Assembly: GCF_000746525.1 (NCBI RefSeq)
Contig: NZ_CP009048.1
Location: 1,481,501 to 1,545,500 of the forward strand
Length of the DNA stretch: 64,000 nt
Direction of reading: 5' to 3'
Origin: Pseudomonas alkylphenolica
GTDB lineage: Bacteria; Pseudomonadota; Gammaproteobacteria; Pseudomonadales; Pseudomonadaceae
A program made the translations under genes and the position numbers. This document shows, one piece after another, positions 8,464 through 17,808 of this stretch (positions are counted from its first letter, which is position 1; each line of letters begins with the position of its first letter). The notes below the pieces were generated by a model. That model worked only from the letters and a program-made list of their open reading frames with translations. It had not been told where the DNA came from and searched no databases.

Positions 8464-11400
8464 GTGTTGACGCGTGTCCTGCTGCTGGCACTGTTGTGCG
8501 GCCTGGTGCCGGCGCCAGGCCAGGCTGCGCCGATCCTGCACTCACGGGCTACGCTCGATAGCCCGCGGCCGGAGCCGGACGGCGCCGAACTGCGCTGGTT
8601 ATGGGAGCGGCGGCAACTGCGCCTGGGGGTGATCGAGCGGGACAACCCGCCGTTCGACATCCTCGGCACCGGCCAGGTGTTCGAGGGCCTGACGGCCGAC
8701 TATGCCGGGCTGATCGCCGAACAATTGCACCTGCAGGTCGAGGTGCATGCCTACGCCTCTTTCGCCGAGGCGGTAGCGGCCTTGCGCGCGGGGGCGATCG
8801 ACCTGCTCGGCTCGGTGTCGGCACAACAGGCGCTGGAGGCGGGTTTGCACCTGTCGCGCGCCTACGCCGAAGATCGTCCGTTGCTGATTGCCCAGGAGGA
8901 AGGGGGCACGCTTATTGGGCGCGAGGACGAATTCAGGTTGGCGATGGTCGAAGGCTACCGTTCCCCTGAGCAGCTGCGCGAGCAGTTCCCGCTGGCCCGC
9001 CTGCAACTGCATCCGTCGCGCTTCAGCGCCCTGGCTGCCGTATCGCTTGGCCATGCCGATGTCTTTCTCGGCAATGCCCTGGGCAGTCGCTACGTGCTGG
9101 GCCGCAGCCAGTTGGCGGCTGTCGAGGAGATCGGCGATGCCGCCTTGCCAAGCCAAGGCATAGGCTTTGCCATGCTTGAAGACGGCGGGCCGCTGCCACG
9201 CCTGGTGGACGCGGCGCTGGCCAGCCTCAGCGAGCGCCAGCAGGCGCGGATCGGCGAGCGCTGGAGCCCGATGGCTGGCACCGGGCACAAGCCCGAGCCG
9301 CTGCAGTTCAGTGCCGCCGAGCAACGCTGGCTGCGCAACAATCCGACGGTGACGGTGCTGGTCGACGAACAGTTGCTGCCGCTGAGCTTTCGCGATGGCA
9401 AGGGCCAGTTGCGCGGGTTGAGCCTGGATGTCCTGCAATTGATTGCTCGGCGTACCGGCCTGCAGTTCGAGGTGCGGACCGGTGGCAGTGTCGAGCGGAT
9501 GATCGCGCAACTGCACCAGGGCAAGGCGCAGGTGATCGCCGGCCTGCCTCACAGTCCGCTGCGTGAGCAGCAACTGGTGTTCAGCCGTGCTTACCTCAGT
9601 GCCTCGAGAGTGCTGGTCAGCCGCGATGAAGTTCAGGCGCCGACCAGCCTGGAGCAGTTGCAGGGCCGCACGCTGGCGCTGGTCAACGGCAGTGCCCTGG
9701 CCGAGCTTGTGCGCCAGCGCTATCCACAGATCCAGCAATTGCCCGTGGCTGGCCCGGTGGCCGCTCTCAAGGCGGTGGCCCGCGGTGAGGCGGCAGCCAC
9801 CGTGTTGAGCCTCGACGCCGCCCGCCCGCTGATCGCCCGCTGGTACCCTGGGCGTTTGCAGGTCAGTGCCAGCCTGGCCCTGCCACCGGCGCACTTCGCC
9901 CTGGCCAGCAACAGTGGAGCGATCGAGCTGCAGTCGATCCTCAACAAGGCCCTGCTCAGCCTCACGCCGCGTGAGACCGATGTGCTGATGCGGCGTTGGC
10001 GCAATCCGCTGATCGTTGCCGATGGCGACTGGCAGCGCTACCGCCAGCGGATCCTGCTGGGCTTCGCTGTGGTGCTGGCTCTGCTGCTCCTGGCCTCGCT
10101 GTGGATCCGCTACCTGCGCCGTCTGCAGGTCGAGTTGCGGCGCACCAAGGCTGAGGCTGATGCGGCCAACCAGGCCAAGACGCAGTTTCTCACCACCATG
10201 AGCCACGAGATCCGCACCCCCTTGCATGCCGTGCTGGGCATGCTTGAACTGGCTCAGCGCAAGGCCGAGCAGGGCGTACTTGATCGCCTGGCGATTGAGG
10301 TGGCGGCCGATGCGGCGGGTGGTCTGCTGGAGTTGATTGGCGATGTGCTCGACATCACCCGCATCGAGGCCGGGCAGTTGCAGTTGGCACCCCAGCGGGT
10401 GCGTCTGCGCGAACAAGTGGCGCGGGTGGTGCAACTGTTCGAGCAGCAGGCGCGCAGCAAAGGCCTGGCGCTGCGTCTGGAGGCCGACGGCGCGGTGGAT
10501 GCCGAGGTGATGCTCGACCCTGTGCGCTTCAAGCAGGTGCTGGCCAATCTGCTGAGCAATGCCATCAAGTTCACCCCTCAGGGTCATGTTCGCGTCAGTC
10601 TGCACGCGCAGGCGGTGGGTGAGCGATTGGCTGTCGAGCTACAGGTCGAGGACACCGGCATTGGCATCGCCGAGGCCGAGCTGGCCGGGCTTGGTCAACC
10701 GTTTCGCCAGGCCAGTAACCAGCGTCAGTCGCCGCGCTGCAGCACCGGGCTGGGCCTGGGTATCAGCCGCAGCCTGTGCGAGATGATGGGCGGGCGGATG
10801 GCGCTGCACAGTGTGCTGGGGCAGGGCACACGGGTAGAGATCCTGTTCGACCTCGCGCGTCCGCCCGCCGGACACCAGGGGCAGGCGCTGCCAGCGGCGC
10901 AAGTGGCTACGGCGGGCGTGCGCCTGCGGGTACTGGTGGTCGATGATTACCCGCCCAATCGCCTGTTGCTGGCACAGCAGCTGGAGTACCTGGGGCACCA
11001 GGCACGGGTCGCCGAAGACGGTGCCCAGGCCTTGCGGCTGTGGCTCAAGGAACACATTGATGTGGTGATCAGTGACTGCAACATGCCGCGCCTGAACGGC
11101 CATGCCCTGGCCCGGGCGATCCGCTTGCATGAGCGACGCAACCGCAGGCCGGCGTGCCGGCTCATCGGCCTGACCGCCAATGCGCTGGAGAGCGAGCGTC
11201 AGCGCTGCCTTGCGGTCGGCATGGACGACTGCCTGTTCAAGCCGCTCGGGCTGGATGAGCTGGTGCGAGCGCTGGCGCTGTATCAGCCTGAAACTACGCC
11301 ACAGGAGGCTATGCAGCTCTTGGATCTGCGCCATCTTCTGCGCTTGGTCGGCAATGACCAGGCGGCGTTCAAGGCGCTGCTTGCCGATTTGCGCAGCAGC

Positions 11401-11673
11401 AACCAGCAAGACCTGCGGCGCCTGGAAGCACTGGTCAATGATCCACCGGCACTTGCGCAGTTGGCGCACCGGATCAAGGGGGGCGCGAGGATTGCCCGTG
11501 CCGAAGGCGTGATCAGGGCTTGTCAGCAAGTGGAACTTACCTGCGAATCCAGACCGCTGGAGGCCGCGCACCTGCGCCGCGATGTCCAGGCGTTGCGGGT
11601 AGCCCTGCAACGCCTGGAAACGCAGCTGGCCGAGCGGATCGCAACGGATCCGCCGGGTTCATATCATCCCTAG
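8464..11673 (+). CDS. Unorthodox hybrid sensor kinase (BvgS/EvgS-like) without PAS domain
   Basis: A 1069-residue protein from a GTG start 13 bp after the regulator. Order: signal peptide (about 1-20), two periplasmic solute-binding type 3 (Venus-flytrap) domains (about 50-270 and 290-500), one membrane helix (about 530-550), HisKA with His581 ([15 protein letters not shown]), HATPase ([16 protein letters not shown]), receiver with Asp871 ([13 protein letters not shown]), and a C-terminal HPt domain with His1002 ([12 protein letters not shown]). This is the four-step His-Asp-His-Asp relay of BvgS/EvgS. Only about 30 residues separate membrane and H-box, so the PAS found in BvgS is missing. 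The 3' end overlaps a convergent small gene by 15 bp. Ligand unknown. Confidence 0.92.
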   Translation: MLTRVLLLALLCGLVPAPGQAAPILHSRATLDSPRPEPDGAELRWLWERRQLRLGVIERDNPPFDILGTGQVFEGLTADYAGLIAEQLHLQVEVHAYASFAEAVAALRAGAIDLLGSVSAQQALEAGLHLSRAYAEDRPLLIAQEEGGTLIGREDEFRLAMVEGYRSPEQLREQFPLARLQLHPSRFSALAAVSLGHADVFLGNALGSRYVLGRSQLAAVEEIGDAALPSQGIGFAMLEDGGPLPRLVDAALASLSERQQARIGERWSPMAGTGHKPEPLQFSAAEQRWLRNNPTVTVLVDEQLLPLSFRDGKGQLRGLSLDVLQLIARRTGLQFEVRTGGSVERMIAQLHQGKAQVIAGLPHSPLREQQLVFSRAYLSASRVLVSRDEVQAPTSLEQLQGRTLALVNGSALAELVRQRYPQIQQLPVAGPVAALKAVARGEAAATVLSLDAARPLIARWYPGRLQVSASLALPPAHFALASNSGAIELQSILNKALLSLTPRETDVLMRRWRNPLIVADGDWQRYRQRILLGFAVVLALLLLASLWIRYLRRLQVELRRTKAEADAANQAKTQFLTTMSHEIRTPLHAVLGMLELAQRKAEQGVLDRLAIEVAADAAGGLLELIGDVLDITRIEAGQLQLAPQRVRLREQVARVVQLFEQQARSKGLALRLEADGAVDAEVMLDPVRFKQVLANLLSNAIKFTPQGHVRVSLHAQAVGERLAVELQVEDTGIGIAEAELAGLGQPFRQASNQRQSPRCSTGLGLGISRSLCEMMGGRMALHSVLGQGTRVEILFDLARPPAGHQGQALPAAQVATAGVRLRVLVVDDYPPNRLLLAQQLEYLGHQARVAEDGAQALRLWLKEHIDVVISDCNMPRLNGHALARAIRLHERRNRRPACRLIGLTANALESERQRCLAVGMDDCLFKPLGLDELVRALALYQPETTPQEAMQLLDLRHLLRLVGNDQAAFKALLADLRSSNQQDLRRLEALVNDPPALAQLAHRIKGGARIARAEGVIRACQQVELTCESRPLEAAHLRRDVQALRVALQRLETQLAERIATDPPGSYHP

Positions 11674-11811
11674 CAGCAGCAACACCAGCAGGACCACCAG
11701 TACCACGCCGATAATGCCGGACGGGCCGTAGCCCCAGCTGCGCGAGTGAGGGAAGACCGGTAAGCCACCGACCAGCAGCAGGATCAGAATGATGATGAGG
11801 ATCGTGGTCAT
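11659..11811 (-). CDS. DUF3309 small membrane protein, 50 residues
   Basis: A short gene on the minus strand. It starts MTTILIIILILLLVGGLPVF, continues with PHSRSWGYGPSG, and has a second hydrophobic run ([16 protein letters not shown]) ending in MI. Two short membrane segments around a polar GYGPSG turn are the hallmark of DUF3309, found widely in Pseudomonas with no known function. The ATG has a GAAGGA ribosome site 8-10 nt upstream on its strand. Its last 15 bp overlap the 3' end of the hybrid kinase gene in convergent orientation. The protein is missed easily because of its size; the family match makes it real rather than chance. Confidence 0.85.
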   Translation of the reverse strand: MTTILIIILILLLVGGLPVFPHSRSWGYGPSGIIGVVLVVLLVLLLLGMI

Positions 11812-11942
11812 GGTTGAATCCTTCAGTGGTTCGAGGATAAGGGCCTCAATGCTGGCCGCTTACAGTTGCGACCAATGCAGCGGTGCAAAGATTCAATTTC
11901 ATCGCTGTGCGGCCGGGCTCCGTCAGCAGTTGTCTTCACTTG

Positions 11943-12012
11943 GTGGGAGCGGGCTTGCCCCGCGATGCGATGTAACTGACAAAACGCAATCGCGGGGCAA
12001 GCCCGCTCCCAC
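11943..12012. repeat. REP pair 2, outward-facing
   Basis: Two 24-bp copies in inverted orientation (11943-11966 and 11989-12012) of GTGGGAGCGGGCTTGCCCCG plus cgat, with a 22-nt spacer. The spacer carries the string gatgtaactgac, close to gatgtgcctgac in pair 3, so the whole 70-bp unit is conserved, as in REPINs. It occupies the middle of the 311-bp gap between the DUF3309 gene and the SDR gene. I see nothing else in that gap except the start-proximal sequence of the SDR. Confidence 0.9.
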
Positions 12013-12122
12013 TGAAGCCTGTGCGCATGCCTGCTCATTCAGCGCCTTGATCGTTGCTCAGGGTGGCCGTCGGCTCGGCTATTCTGCCGCTCATATCCAC
12101 TGGCAGAACAAGGCGTGCCACC

Positions 12123-12938
12123 ATGCACAACCGCATCATGATTACCGGAGCCGGCTCGGGTCTGGGCCGCGAGATCGCCCTGCGCTGGGCGCGCGAGGGC
12201 TGGCGTCTGGCCCTGGCTGATGTCAACGAGGCAGGCCTGCGCGAAACCCTGGCGCTGGTGCGCGAGGCTGGCGGCGAGGGTTTCGTGCAGCGTTGTGACG
12301 TACGCGACTACAGCCAGCTGACCGCCCTGGCCCAGGCCTGCGAAGAGAAGTTCGGCGGCATCGATGTGATCGTCAACAATGCCGGTGTGGCCTCTGGCGG
12401 TTTCTTTGGTGAACTGTCGCTGGAAGACTGGGAGTGGCAGTTGTCGATCAACCTGATGGGCGTGGTCAAGGGCTGCAAGGCGTTCCTGCCGATGCTTGAA
12501 CGCAGCAAGGGACGGATCATCAACATCGCTTCGATGGCGGCCTTGATGCAGGGGCCGGCGATGAGCAATTACAACGTCGCCAAGGCGGGTGTTCTGGCCC
12601 TCTCGGAAAGCCTGTTGATTGAATTGCGCCAACAGCAAGTGGCGGTGCACGTGGTGTGCCCATCGTTCTTCCAGACCAACCTGCTGGACTCGTTCCGTGG
12701 CCCGACGCCGGCGATGAAAGCCCAGGTCGGCAAGCTGCTGGAAAGCTCGCCGATCAGCGCCGCCGATATTGCCGGCTATATCTACCAGCAGGTCGCAGAA
12801 GGTCAGTTCCTGATCCTGCCCCATGAGCAGGGCCGTGAAGCCTGGCAGCTCAAGCAACGCAACCCGCAGCTGATCTACGACGAGATGGCCAGCATGGCCG
12901 AGAAAATGCGCGCCAAGGCGAAACCGGCGCAGGCTTAA
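12123..12938 (+). CDS. Short-chain dehydrogenase/reductase (SDR), 271 aa
   Basis: Classical SDR: cofactor motif TGAGSGLGREIALR near residue 9, NNAGVASGG, catalytic Ser in IINIASMAA, and YNVAK for the Tyr/Lys pair. The C-terminus (MAEKMRAKAKPAQA) is a charged tail. An NAD(P)-dependent oxidoreductase acting on an alcohol, aldehyde or ketone is predicted; the substrate cannot be read from sequence. The ATG at 12123 is chosen because the Rossmann fold begins at once (MHNRIMITGAG); no strong ribosome site is visible (only AAGGCG). The gene stands alone between two REP pairs, so it is probably monocistronic. Confidence 0.88.
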   Translation: MHNRIMITGAGSGLGREIALRWAREGWRLALADVNEAGLRETLALVREAGGEGFVQRCDVRDYSQLTALAQACEEKFGGIDVIVNNAGVASGGFFGELSLEDWEWQLSINLMGVVKGCKAFLPMLERSKGRIINIASMAALMQGPAMSNYNVAKAGVLALSESLLIELRQQQVAVHVVCPSFFQTNLLDSFRGPTPAMKAQVGKLLESSPISAADIAGYIYQQVAEGQFLILPHEQGREAWQLKQRNPQLIYDEMASMAEKMRAKAKPAQA

Positions 12939-12950
12939 ACAGATTTTCCG

Positions 12951-13020
12951 GTGGGAGCGGGCTTGCCCCGCGATACGATGTGCCTGACACACCGCGATCG
13001 CGGGGCAAGCCCGCTCCCAC
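12951..13020. repeat. REP pair 3, outward-facing
   Basis: Inverted copies at 12951-12974 and 12997-13020 with a 22-nt spacer containing gatgtgcctgac. The pairing extends by three more bases each side (CCGGTGGG / CCCACCGG). It lies just after the SDR stop codon. Confidence 0.9.
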
Positions 13021-13097
13021 CGGGGTCAGTTGCTCGCACCCATCAACAGTTGATCCGCTATCCTAGGCCCCTTTTCATGTAAAACGGGCTCTCTGGC

Positions 13098-13430
13098 GTG
13101 ATCAATTACCTGTGGTTTTTCCTCGCGGCGGTCTTCGAGATCGCCGGTTGCTATGCCTTTTACATGTGGTTGCGGCTGGGCAAGAGCGGCTGGTGGATTG
13201 CCCCGGCGCTGCTCAGTCTGACCCTGTTCGCGCTGATCCTGACCCGTGTCGAGGCCGCCTATGCCGGGCGCGCCTACGCCGCCTATGGCGGTATCTACAT
13301 CGTCACCTCGTTGCTGTGGCTGGCGCTGGTCGAACGGGCGCGACCGCTGGGCAGCGACTGGATCGGCGCGCTGCTCTGTGTGCTGGGGGCCAGCATCATT
13401 GTCTTGGGGCCGCGGTTGCAGAGCGCCTGA
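13098..13430 (+). CDS. UPF0060 (YnfA family) inner-membrane protein
   Basis: A 110-residue protein with four predicted membrane helices ([73 protein letters not shown]). The pattern [17 protein letters not shown] and YAAYGGIYI identify UPF0060/YnfA, which resembles small multidrug transporters. Some members have been linked to export of cationic toxicants, but no role is settled. The start is GTG at 13098. A possible weak stem-loop (13442-13448 with 13463-13469) follows the gene. Confidence 0.9.
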   Translation: MINYLWFFLAAVFEIAGCYAFYMWLRLGKSGWWIAPALLSLTLFALILTRVEAAYAGRAYAAYGGIYIVTSLLWLALVERARPLGSDWIGALLCVLGASIIVLGPRLQSA

Positions 13431-13565
13431 GTATGTGAAAACGACGAAAATCTGTAGGCAAATTCGTCGGCTTTAGTGGGATCGGTCTATTTGACTGGCG
13501 GAGCATTGCTGCGCTCTGACACCCCGTGCAGTCTCCGAATTCTCAGCGTTGTGGAGGATCGGAGC

Positions 13566-13748
13566 ATGTTGGTAATCGGACGCGAAGTAGGCGAAGTCAT
13601 CGCCATTGATGAGCACATCAAGGTCAAGGTGCTCTCGGTGGAGGGCAATGTGGTGCGCTTTGGCATCAGCGCACCCCGCGAAATCGAAGTGCACCGGGCA
13701 GAAATCTATCGGCGCATCGTCGAGCAACTGGCCAAGGATGCGGGCTGA
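13566..13748 (+). CDS. csrA: Carbon storage regulator CsrA, RsmI-type paralogue
   Basis: A 60-residue CsrA-family RNA-binding protein. It begins MLVIGREVGEVIAIDEHIKV and ends VHRAEIYRRIVEQLAKDAG. The conserved VHR.EIY segment contains the Arg that contacts the GGA of target RNAs. The N-terminus reads MLVIGREVGE where RsmA/RsmE read MLILTRR, which fits the RsmI paralogue of P. putida as I recall it. By family it is a homodimer that blocks or changes translation of mRNAs and is titrated by Rsm small RNAs. A GGAGG lies 10 nt upstream. Its TGA and the stop of yheU on the other strand meet in a single TGATCA, so no base separates the two genes. Confidence 0.93.
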   Translation: MLVIGREVGEVIAIDEHIKVKVLSVEGNVVRFGISAPREIEVHRAEIYRRIVEQLAKDAG

Positions 13749-13976
13749 TCAGTCGAATAGTTCTTTCGGTACGTCGTGCTTGGCCAGCAGTTGGCACTGC
13801 TGGCTTTCGAGGTCGAAAAGAATGAACGCCTGCTTTTTCGCCAGGGCCTGGCGCACGCGCAGCACGCGGGTTTCCAGCGGGGTGTCGTCGCCGTTGTCGG
13901 TGCCGTCGCGGGTGACGAAATCCTCGATCAGGCGGGTGAGGGTTTCGGCTTCCAGTTGCTCGTAGGGGATCAGCAT
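13749..13976 (-). CDS. YheU/UPF0270 family protein
   Basis: A 75-residue soluble protein. MLIPYEQLEAETLTRLIEDFVTRDGTD is the conserved UPF0270 (YheU) opening: the family starts with MIIP.. and binds no known ligand. Function unknown. It lies downstream of mnmC on the same strand and converges with csrA without a gap. The gap to the mnmC stop is 74 bp, so it may share the mnmC transcript or have its own promoter. Confidence 0.88.
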   Translation of the reverse strand: MLIPYEQLEAETLTRLIEDFVTRDGTDNGDDTPLETRVLRVRQALAKKQAFILFDLESQQCQLLAKHDVPKELFD

Positions 13977-14050
13977 ATGCAGGACAGGTTCGGTGAAGTG
14001 TGCAGCTATGTTACGCGAAACCTGTCCTGGCCGAGTGGGATAGTTCGGGG

Positions 14051-16057
14051 TCAGCTTCGGCCTTTCTTGCCCCTGATCAGTTCGCGCAGCATGAACCGAT
14101 TCGGGTGACAGGCTTCAGCGACACTGCGCGGTACCGGCAGCGGTGCGTTGTCGACCCAGGCGGCGATCAATTCACCCGACAACGGCGCGGTGATCAGCCC
14201 GCGCGAGCCGTGGCCGCTATTGATGTACAGGCCTTCAAGCCAGGGGCAGGACGTCTCGGGCACCTGGCGGGCGTCCTTGGCCAGCACTGCGTAGTGCTGA
14301 TTGAATGCCTGCTGGTCGGCGAGCGGGCCGACGATGGGCAGGTAATCGGGACTGGTGCAGCGAAAGGCTGCCCGCCCCTCCAGGGTGTGCGGGTCGATGC
14401 GGTGGGTGTCGAGGCGCTCGGCCAGGTCGCTGGAGATCTCTTCGAGCAGGCGCAGGTTGCCGATGTGCTCACCGGCGGTAGGGGTCAGATCGATACTGTG
14501 AAAGTCGAAACTGGCGCCCAGGGTATGTTCGCCGCCACGCGCGGGCGCGACGTAACCGTCGGCGCAGACCACGGTATTGAGCGACTGGCTTTGCGCGGTC
14601 GCGGGCAGGCGGGTGATCTGCCCGCGTATGCGCTTGAGCGGCAGGTTCGCGCAGGGCTCGAAACGCTGGATCTCGGCAGCGGTGGCGAGTACCACCAGCG
14701 GTGCGCTGGCGAGGAATTTTTCGCTTTCCCAGGCCTGCCAAAGACCATCGACCTTGCGCAGCTGCAGCACCTGATGATGCGTCAGCAAGGTAATGTTCGG
14801 GTGCTGCAGTTGTGCCTGGCATAACGCTGGCGGATGCACCCAGCCGGCTTCCGGGTAGAACAAGCCGCCGCTGGCCAGTGCGACGCCGGCCAGCGCTTGC
14901 GCCTGTTCGCGGTCCAGCGGCGTCAGCAGCTGCGGGTTGAAGGCATTGGCCAGCAGCGCCTGGCGCTGTTCTTCCTTGGCGTCGAAGGCCAGCTGCAAAA
15001 CGCCGCATCCGTCCCAGTCACGGCCACGCTGCAGGGCCTCAAGCAGCCGTCGGGTGTAGCCAAAACCGCTGAGGATCAGCCGCGACAAGGCTGTGCCATG
15101 GGCCGAAAGTTTGAGGTAGAGCACCCCTTGCGGGTTACCCGAGGCCTCGGCCGCCGGCGTCGCATGGCGCTCCAGCACACTGACCTGCCAGCCGCGGGCG
15201 GCAAGGCTCGCGGCGGTGGCGCAACCGGCCAGGCCGGCGCCGATCACCAGGGCCTGGCGCGGGCCGGGCAGGGCGGCGGGGCGGGCGAACCAGGGCGCGG
15301 CCGGAGCCGGTGCTGCAAGCGCTTCGGGCGTGCCACGAAAGACCCCGCGCAACACCTCCCATTTCTTGCCGATGCCAGGAATGCGCTTCATCTCAAAGCC
15401 CACGGCGATCAGCCCGCGGCGCACCCAGCCGGTGCTGGTGAAGGTGCCCAGGGTGGCATTGGCGGCAGACAGGCGACCGATCTGGGTGAACAGCTCCGGG
15501 GTCCACATCTGCGGGTTCTTCGCCGGGGCGAAACCGTCGAGGAACCAGGCGTCGATGGCGGCGTCGAGTTGCGGCAATTGCTCGAGGACATCACCGATCA
15601 TCAGGGTCAGGCGTACCCGGCCGTGCTCGAAGACAAAGCTCTGGAAACCTTCATGTACCGCCACGTATTGCGCCAGCAGCTGCGTGCTGAACGGCGCCAG
15701 TTCCGGCCACAGGGCCAGGGCGCGGCTGAGGTCGGCGCGGCTGAGCGGGTACTTTTCGACACTGACGAAATGCAGGCGGGCGTCAGGGGCGGCGCATTCG
15801 CTGAACAGCTGCCAGGCACAGAAAAAGTTCAGCCCAGTGCCGAAGCCGGTTTCACCGATCACCAGGCACTGGTCGGGCAGCATCGCGCTGAAGCGCTGGC
15901 GCAGGTCATTCTGGTCGATGAACACATGACGGGTTTCTTCCAGGCTCTGGTCCTTGGAGAAATAGATGTCATCGAACTGGCGTGAGTGGGGGCGGCCCTG
16001 GTCGTCCCAGTCGATCTGGGCGTAGTGGGTAACTTCGGTCATGGTCGGCTCAGGCAT
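14051..16057 (-). CDS. mnmC: Bifunctional tRNA mnm5s2U34 synthesis enzyme MnmC
   Basis: A 668-residue fusion. The N-terminal half (about 1-250) is a SAM-dependent methyltransferase (GETGFGTGLNFFCAWQLF; WFLDGFAPAKNPQMW). The C-terminal half (from about 270) is an FAD oxidoreductase (VIGAGLAGCATAASLAARGW). By family the FAD part removes the carboxymethyl group of cmnm5s2U34 and the methyltransferase adds a methyl group, giving mnm5s2U in wobble position 34 of tRNAs for Lys, Glu and Gln. The start at 16057 is one option; ATG 16042 is equally possible, as neither has a strong ribosome site. It is divergent from pap, with 80 bp between. Confidence 0.95.
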   Translation of the reverse strand: MPEPTMTEVTHYAQIDWDDQGRPHSRQFDDIYFSKDQSLEETRHVFIDQNDLRQRFSAMLPDQCLVIGETGFGTGLNFFCAWQLFSECAAPDARLHFVSVEKYPLSRADLSRALALWPELAPFSTQLLAQYVAVHEGFQSFVFEHGRVRLTLMIGDVLEQLPQLDAAIDAWFLDGFAPAKNPQMWTPELFTQIGRLSAANATLGTFTSTGWVRRGLIAVGFEMKRIPGIGKKWEVLRGVFRGTPEALAAPAPAAPWFARPAALPGPRQALVIGAGLAGCATAASLAARGWQVSVLERHATPAAEASGNPQGVLYLKLSAHGTALSRLILSGFGYTRRLLEALQRGRDWDGCGVLQLAFDAKEEQRQALLANAFNPQLLTPLDREQAQALAGVALASGGLFYPEAGWVHPPALCQAQLQHPNITLLTHHQVLQLRKVDGLWQAWESEKFLASAPLVVLATAAEIQRFEPCANLPLKRIRGQITRLPATAQSQSLNTVVCADGYVAPARGGEHTLGASFDFHSIDLTPTAGEHIGNLRLLEEISSDLAERLDTHRIDPHTLEGRAAFRCTSPDYLPIVGPLADQQAFNQHYAVLAKDARQVPETSCPWLEGLYINSGHGSRGLITAPLSGELIAAWVDNAPLPVPRSVAEACHPNRFMLRELIRGKKGRS

Positions 16058-16137
16058 GTCTAGAGCGGCATTTTAGCTTACCCGGACAAAGTCTACCCGG
16101 ATCCGCTAGTCTTGCTTATCCAAGTAGGGAGCCTGGT

Positions 16138-17631
16138 ATGTTCGAATCCGCTGAAATTGGTCACGCCATCGACAAAGAAACCTATGACGCTGAAGTTCCA
16201 GCGCTACGTGAGGCTTTGCTCGAGGCGCAGTTCGAACTCAAGCAGCAGGCGCGTTTCCCGGTGATTGTGCTGATCAACGGCATTGAAGGCGCCGGCAAGG
16301 GCGAGACGGTAAAGCTGCTCAACGAGTGGATGGATCCGCGCTTGATCGAAGTGCGCACCTTCGACCAGCAGACCGACGAGGAGCTTGCCCGGCCACCGGC
16401 CTGGCGCTACTGGCGCGCACTGCCGGCCAAGGGGCGGATTGGCGTGTTTTTCGGCAACTGGTACAGCCAGATGCTTCAAGGCCGGGTGCATGGCCAGTTC
16501 AAGGATGCCGTACTCGACCAGGCCATTCGCGGTGCCGAGCGCCTGGAAGAAATGCTCTGTGACGAAGGCGCGCTGATTTTCAAGTTCTGGTTCCATCTGT
16601 CGAAGAAACAGATGAAAGCCCGGCTCAAGGCGCTCAAGGACGACCCGTTGCACAGCTGGCGTATCAGCCCGCTGGACTGGCAGCAGTCGGAAACCTACGA
16701 CCGTTTCGTGCGCTTCGGCGAACGGGTGCTACGCCAGACCAGCCGCGATTACGCGCCCTGGCATGTAATCGAAGGGGTGGACCCGCATTACCGCAGCCTG
16801 GCGGTCGGACGCATTTTGCTTGAGGGCCTGCAGGCGGCGCTCAAGGTCCAGCATGCGCCGGTTCACCAGGCCAATATTGCACCGTTGGGCCAGAGCATCG
16901 ACCAGCGCAGCCTGTTGGGCAGCCTGGACATGACCCTGCGCCTGGACAAGAACGACTACCAGGAGCAACTGATCACCGAGCAAGCACGTCTGGCCGGCTT
17001 GCTGCGTGACAAACGCATGCGTCGTCATGCCCTGGTGGCGGTGTTCGAAGGCAATGATGCCGCGGGCAAGGGCGGCGCCATCCGCCGCGTGGCCGCGGCG
17101 CTGGACCCACGTCAATACCGCATCGTACCGATTGCCGCGCCCACTGAAGAAGAGCGTGCGCAACCATACCTGTGGCGGTTTTGGCGGCATGTTCCGGCGC
17201 GGGGCAAGTTCACCGTGTTTGACCGCTCCTGGTATGGTCGGGTGCTGGTCGAACGGGTCGAGGGTTTCTGCAGTCAGGCTGACTGGATGCGTGCCTATGG
17301 CGAGATCAACGACTTCGAAGAACAGCTGACCGATGCCGGGGTGGTGCTGGTCAAGTTCTGGTTGTCGATCGATGAGCAAACCCAGCTCGAGCGCTTCAAG
17401 GAGCGCGAGCAGATCCCGTTCAAGCGCTTCAAGATCACCGAAGAAGACTGGCGCAATCGCGAAAAATGGGGGCTGTACGCCGAAGCGGTGGGCGACATGG
17501 TCGACCGCACCAGTACCGAGATCGCGCCTTGGACGCTGGTTGAAGCCAACGACAAGCGCTGGGCCCGGGTCAAGGTGCTGCGAACCATCAATGATGCGCT
17601 GGAGGCGGCGTTCAAGAAGGACAAGAAGTAA
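16138..17631 (+). CDS. pap: Polyphosphate:AMP phosphotransferase (two-domain PPK2)
   Basis: A 497-residue protein made of two PPK2 domains in tandem. Each has a Walker A: INGIEGAGKGETVK near residue 46 and EGNDAAGKGGAIRR near residue 304. Lid-type motifs follow (FFGNWYSQ; FDRSWYGRVLVERVEGF). The two-domain form is class II PPK2 (PAP of Acinetobacter and P. aeruginosa), which makes ADP from AMP with polyphosphate; only the C-terminal domain is thought to be active in that class. FDRSWYGR in the second domain fits this, whereas the first domain has FGNWYSQ. AGGGAG lies 9 nt before the ATG. A REP pair follows. Confidence 0.92.
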   Translation: MFESAEIGHAIDKETYDAEVPALREALLEAQFELKQQARFPVIVLINGIEGAGKGETVKLLNEWMDPRLIEVRTFDQQTDEELARPPAWRYWRALPAKGRIGVFFGNWYSQMLQGRVHGQFKDAVLDQAIRGAERLEEMLCDEGALIFKFWFHLSKKQMKARLKALKDDPLHSWRISPLDWQQSETYDRFVRFGERVLRQTSRDYAPWHVIEGVDPHYRSLAVGRILLEGLQAALKVQHAPVHQANIAPLGQSIDQRSLLGSLDMTLRLDKNDYQEQLITEQARLAGLLRDKRMRRHALVAVFEGNDAAGKGGAIRRVAAALDPRQYRIVPIAAPTEEERAQPYLWRFWRHVPARGKFTVFDRSWYGRVLVERVEGFCSQADWMRAYGEINDFEEQLTDAGVVLVKFWLSIDEQTQLERFKEREQIPFKRFKITEEDWRNREKWGLYAEAVGDMVDRTSTEIAPWTLVEANDKRWARVKVLRTINDALEAAFKKDKK

Positions 17632-17637
17632 GGTCCG

Positions 17638-17700
17638 ATCGCGGGGCAAGCCCGCTCCCACCGGAGGGGTGAGATCCCGGTGGGAACGGGCTTGCCCCGC
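17638..17700. repeat. REP pair 4, head-to-head
   Basis: ATCGCGGGGCAAGCCCGCTC and following bases (17638-17664) are inverted at 17677-17700 with a 12-nt loop. One base differs in the second arm (GGGAACGGG instead of GGGAGCGGG), showing decay. It starts 6 bp after the pap stop. Confidence 0.9.
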
Positions 17701-17808
17701 GGAAAAGGAATGAAATACCGAAATCTTTTCCGCAATTGTACCTGTCGGCCCCGGCCACCCAGCCCGTAGAATCCAGTCTCCCCCCACCACAGGGCTTTTG
17801 AGGCTGGT

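Noticed and set aside
8599..10605. 668-codon minus-strand open frame inside the hybrid kinase gene
   Set aside because: Shadow frame of a GC-rich gene; composition (Gln, His, Leu, Arg) is not protein-like and no motif is seen.
14051..16057. Two separate genes instead of one mnmC
   Set aside because: The methyltransferase and FAD parts are in one uninterrupted frame, as in the known bifunctional enzyme.
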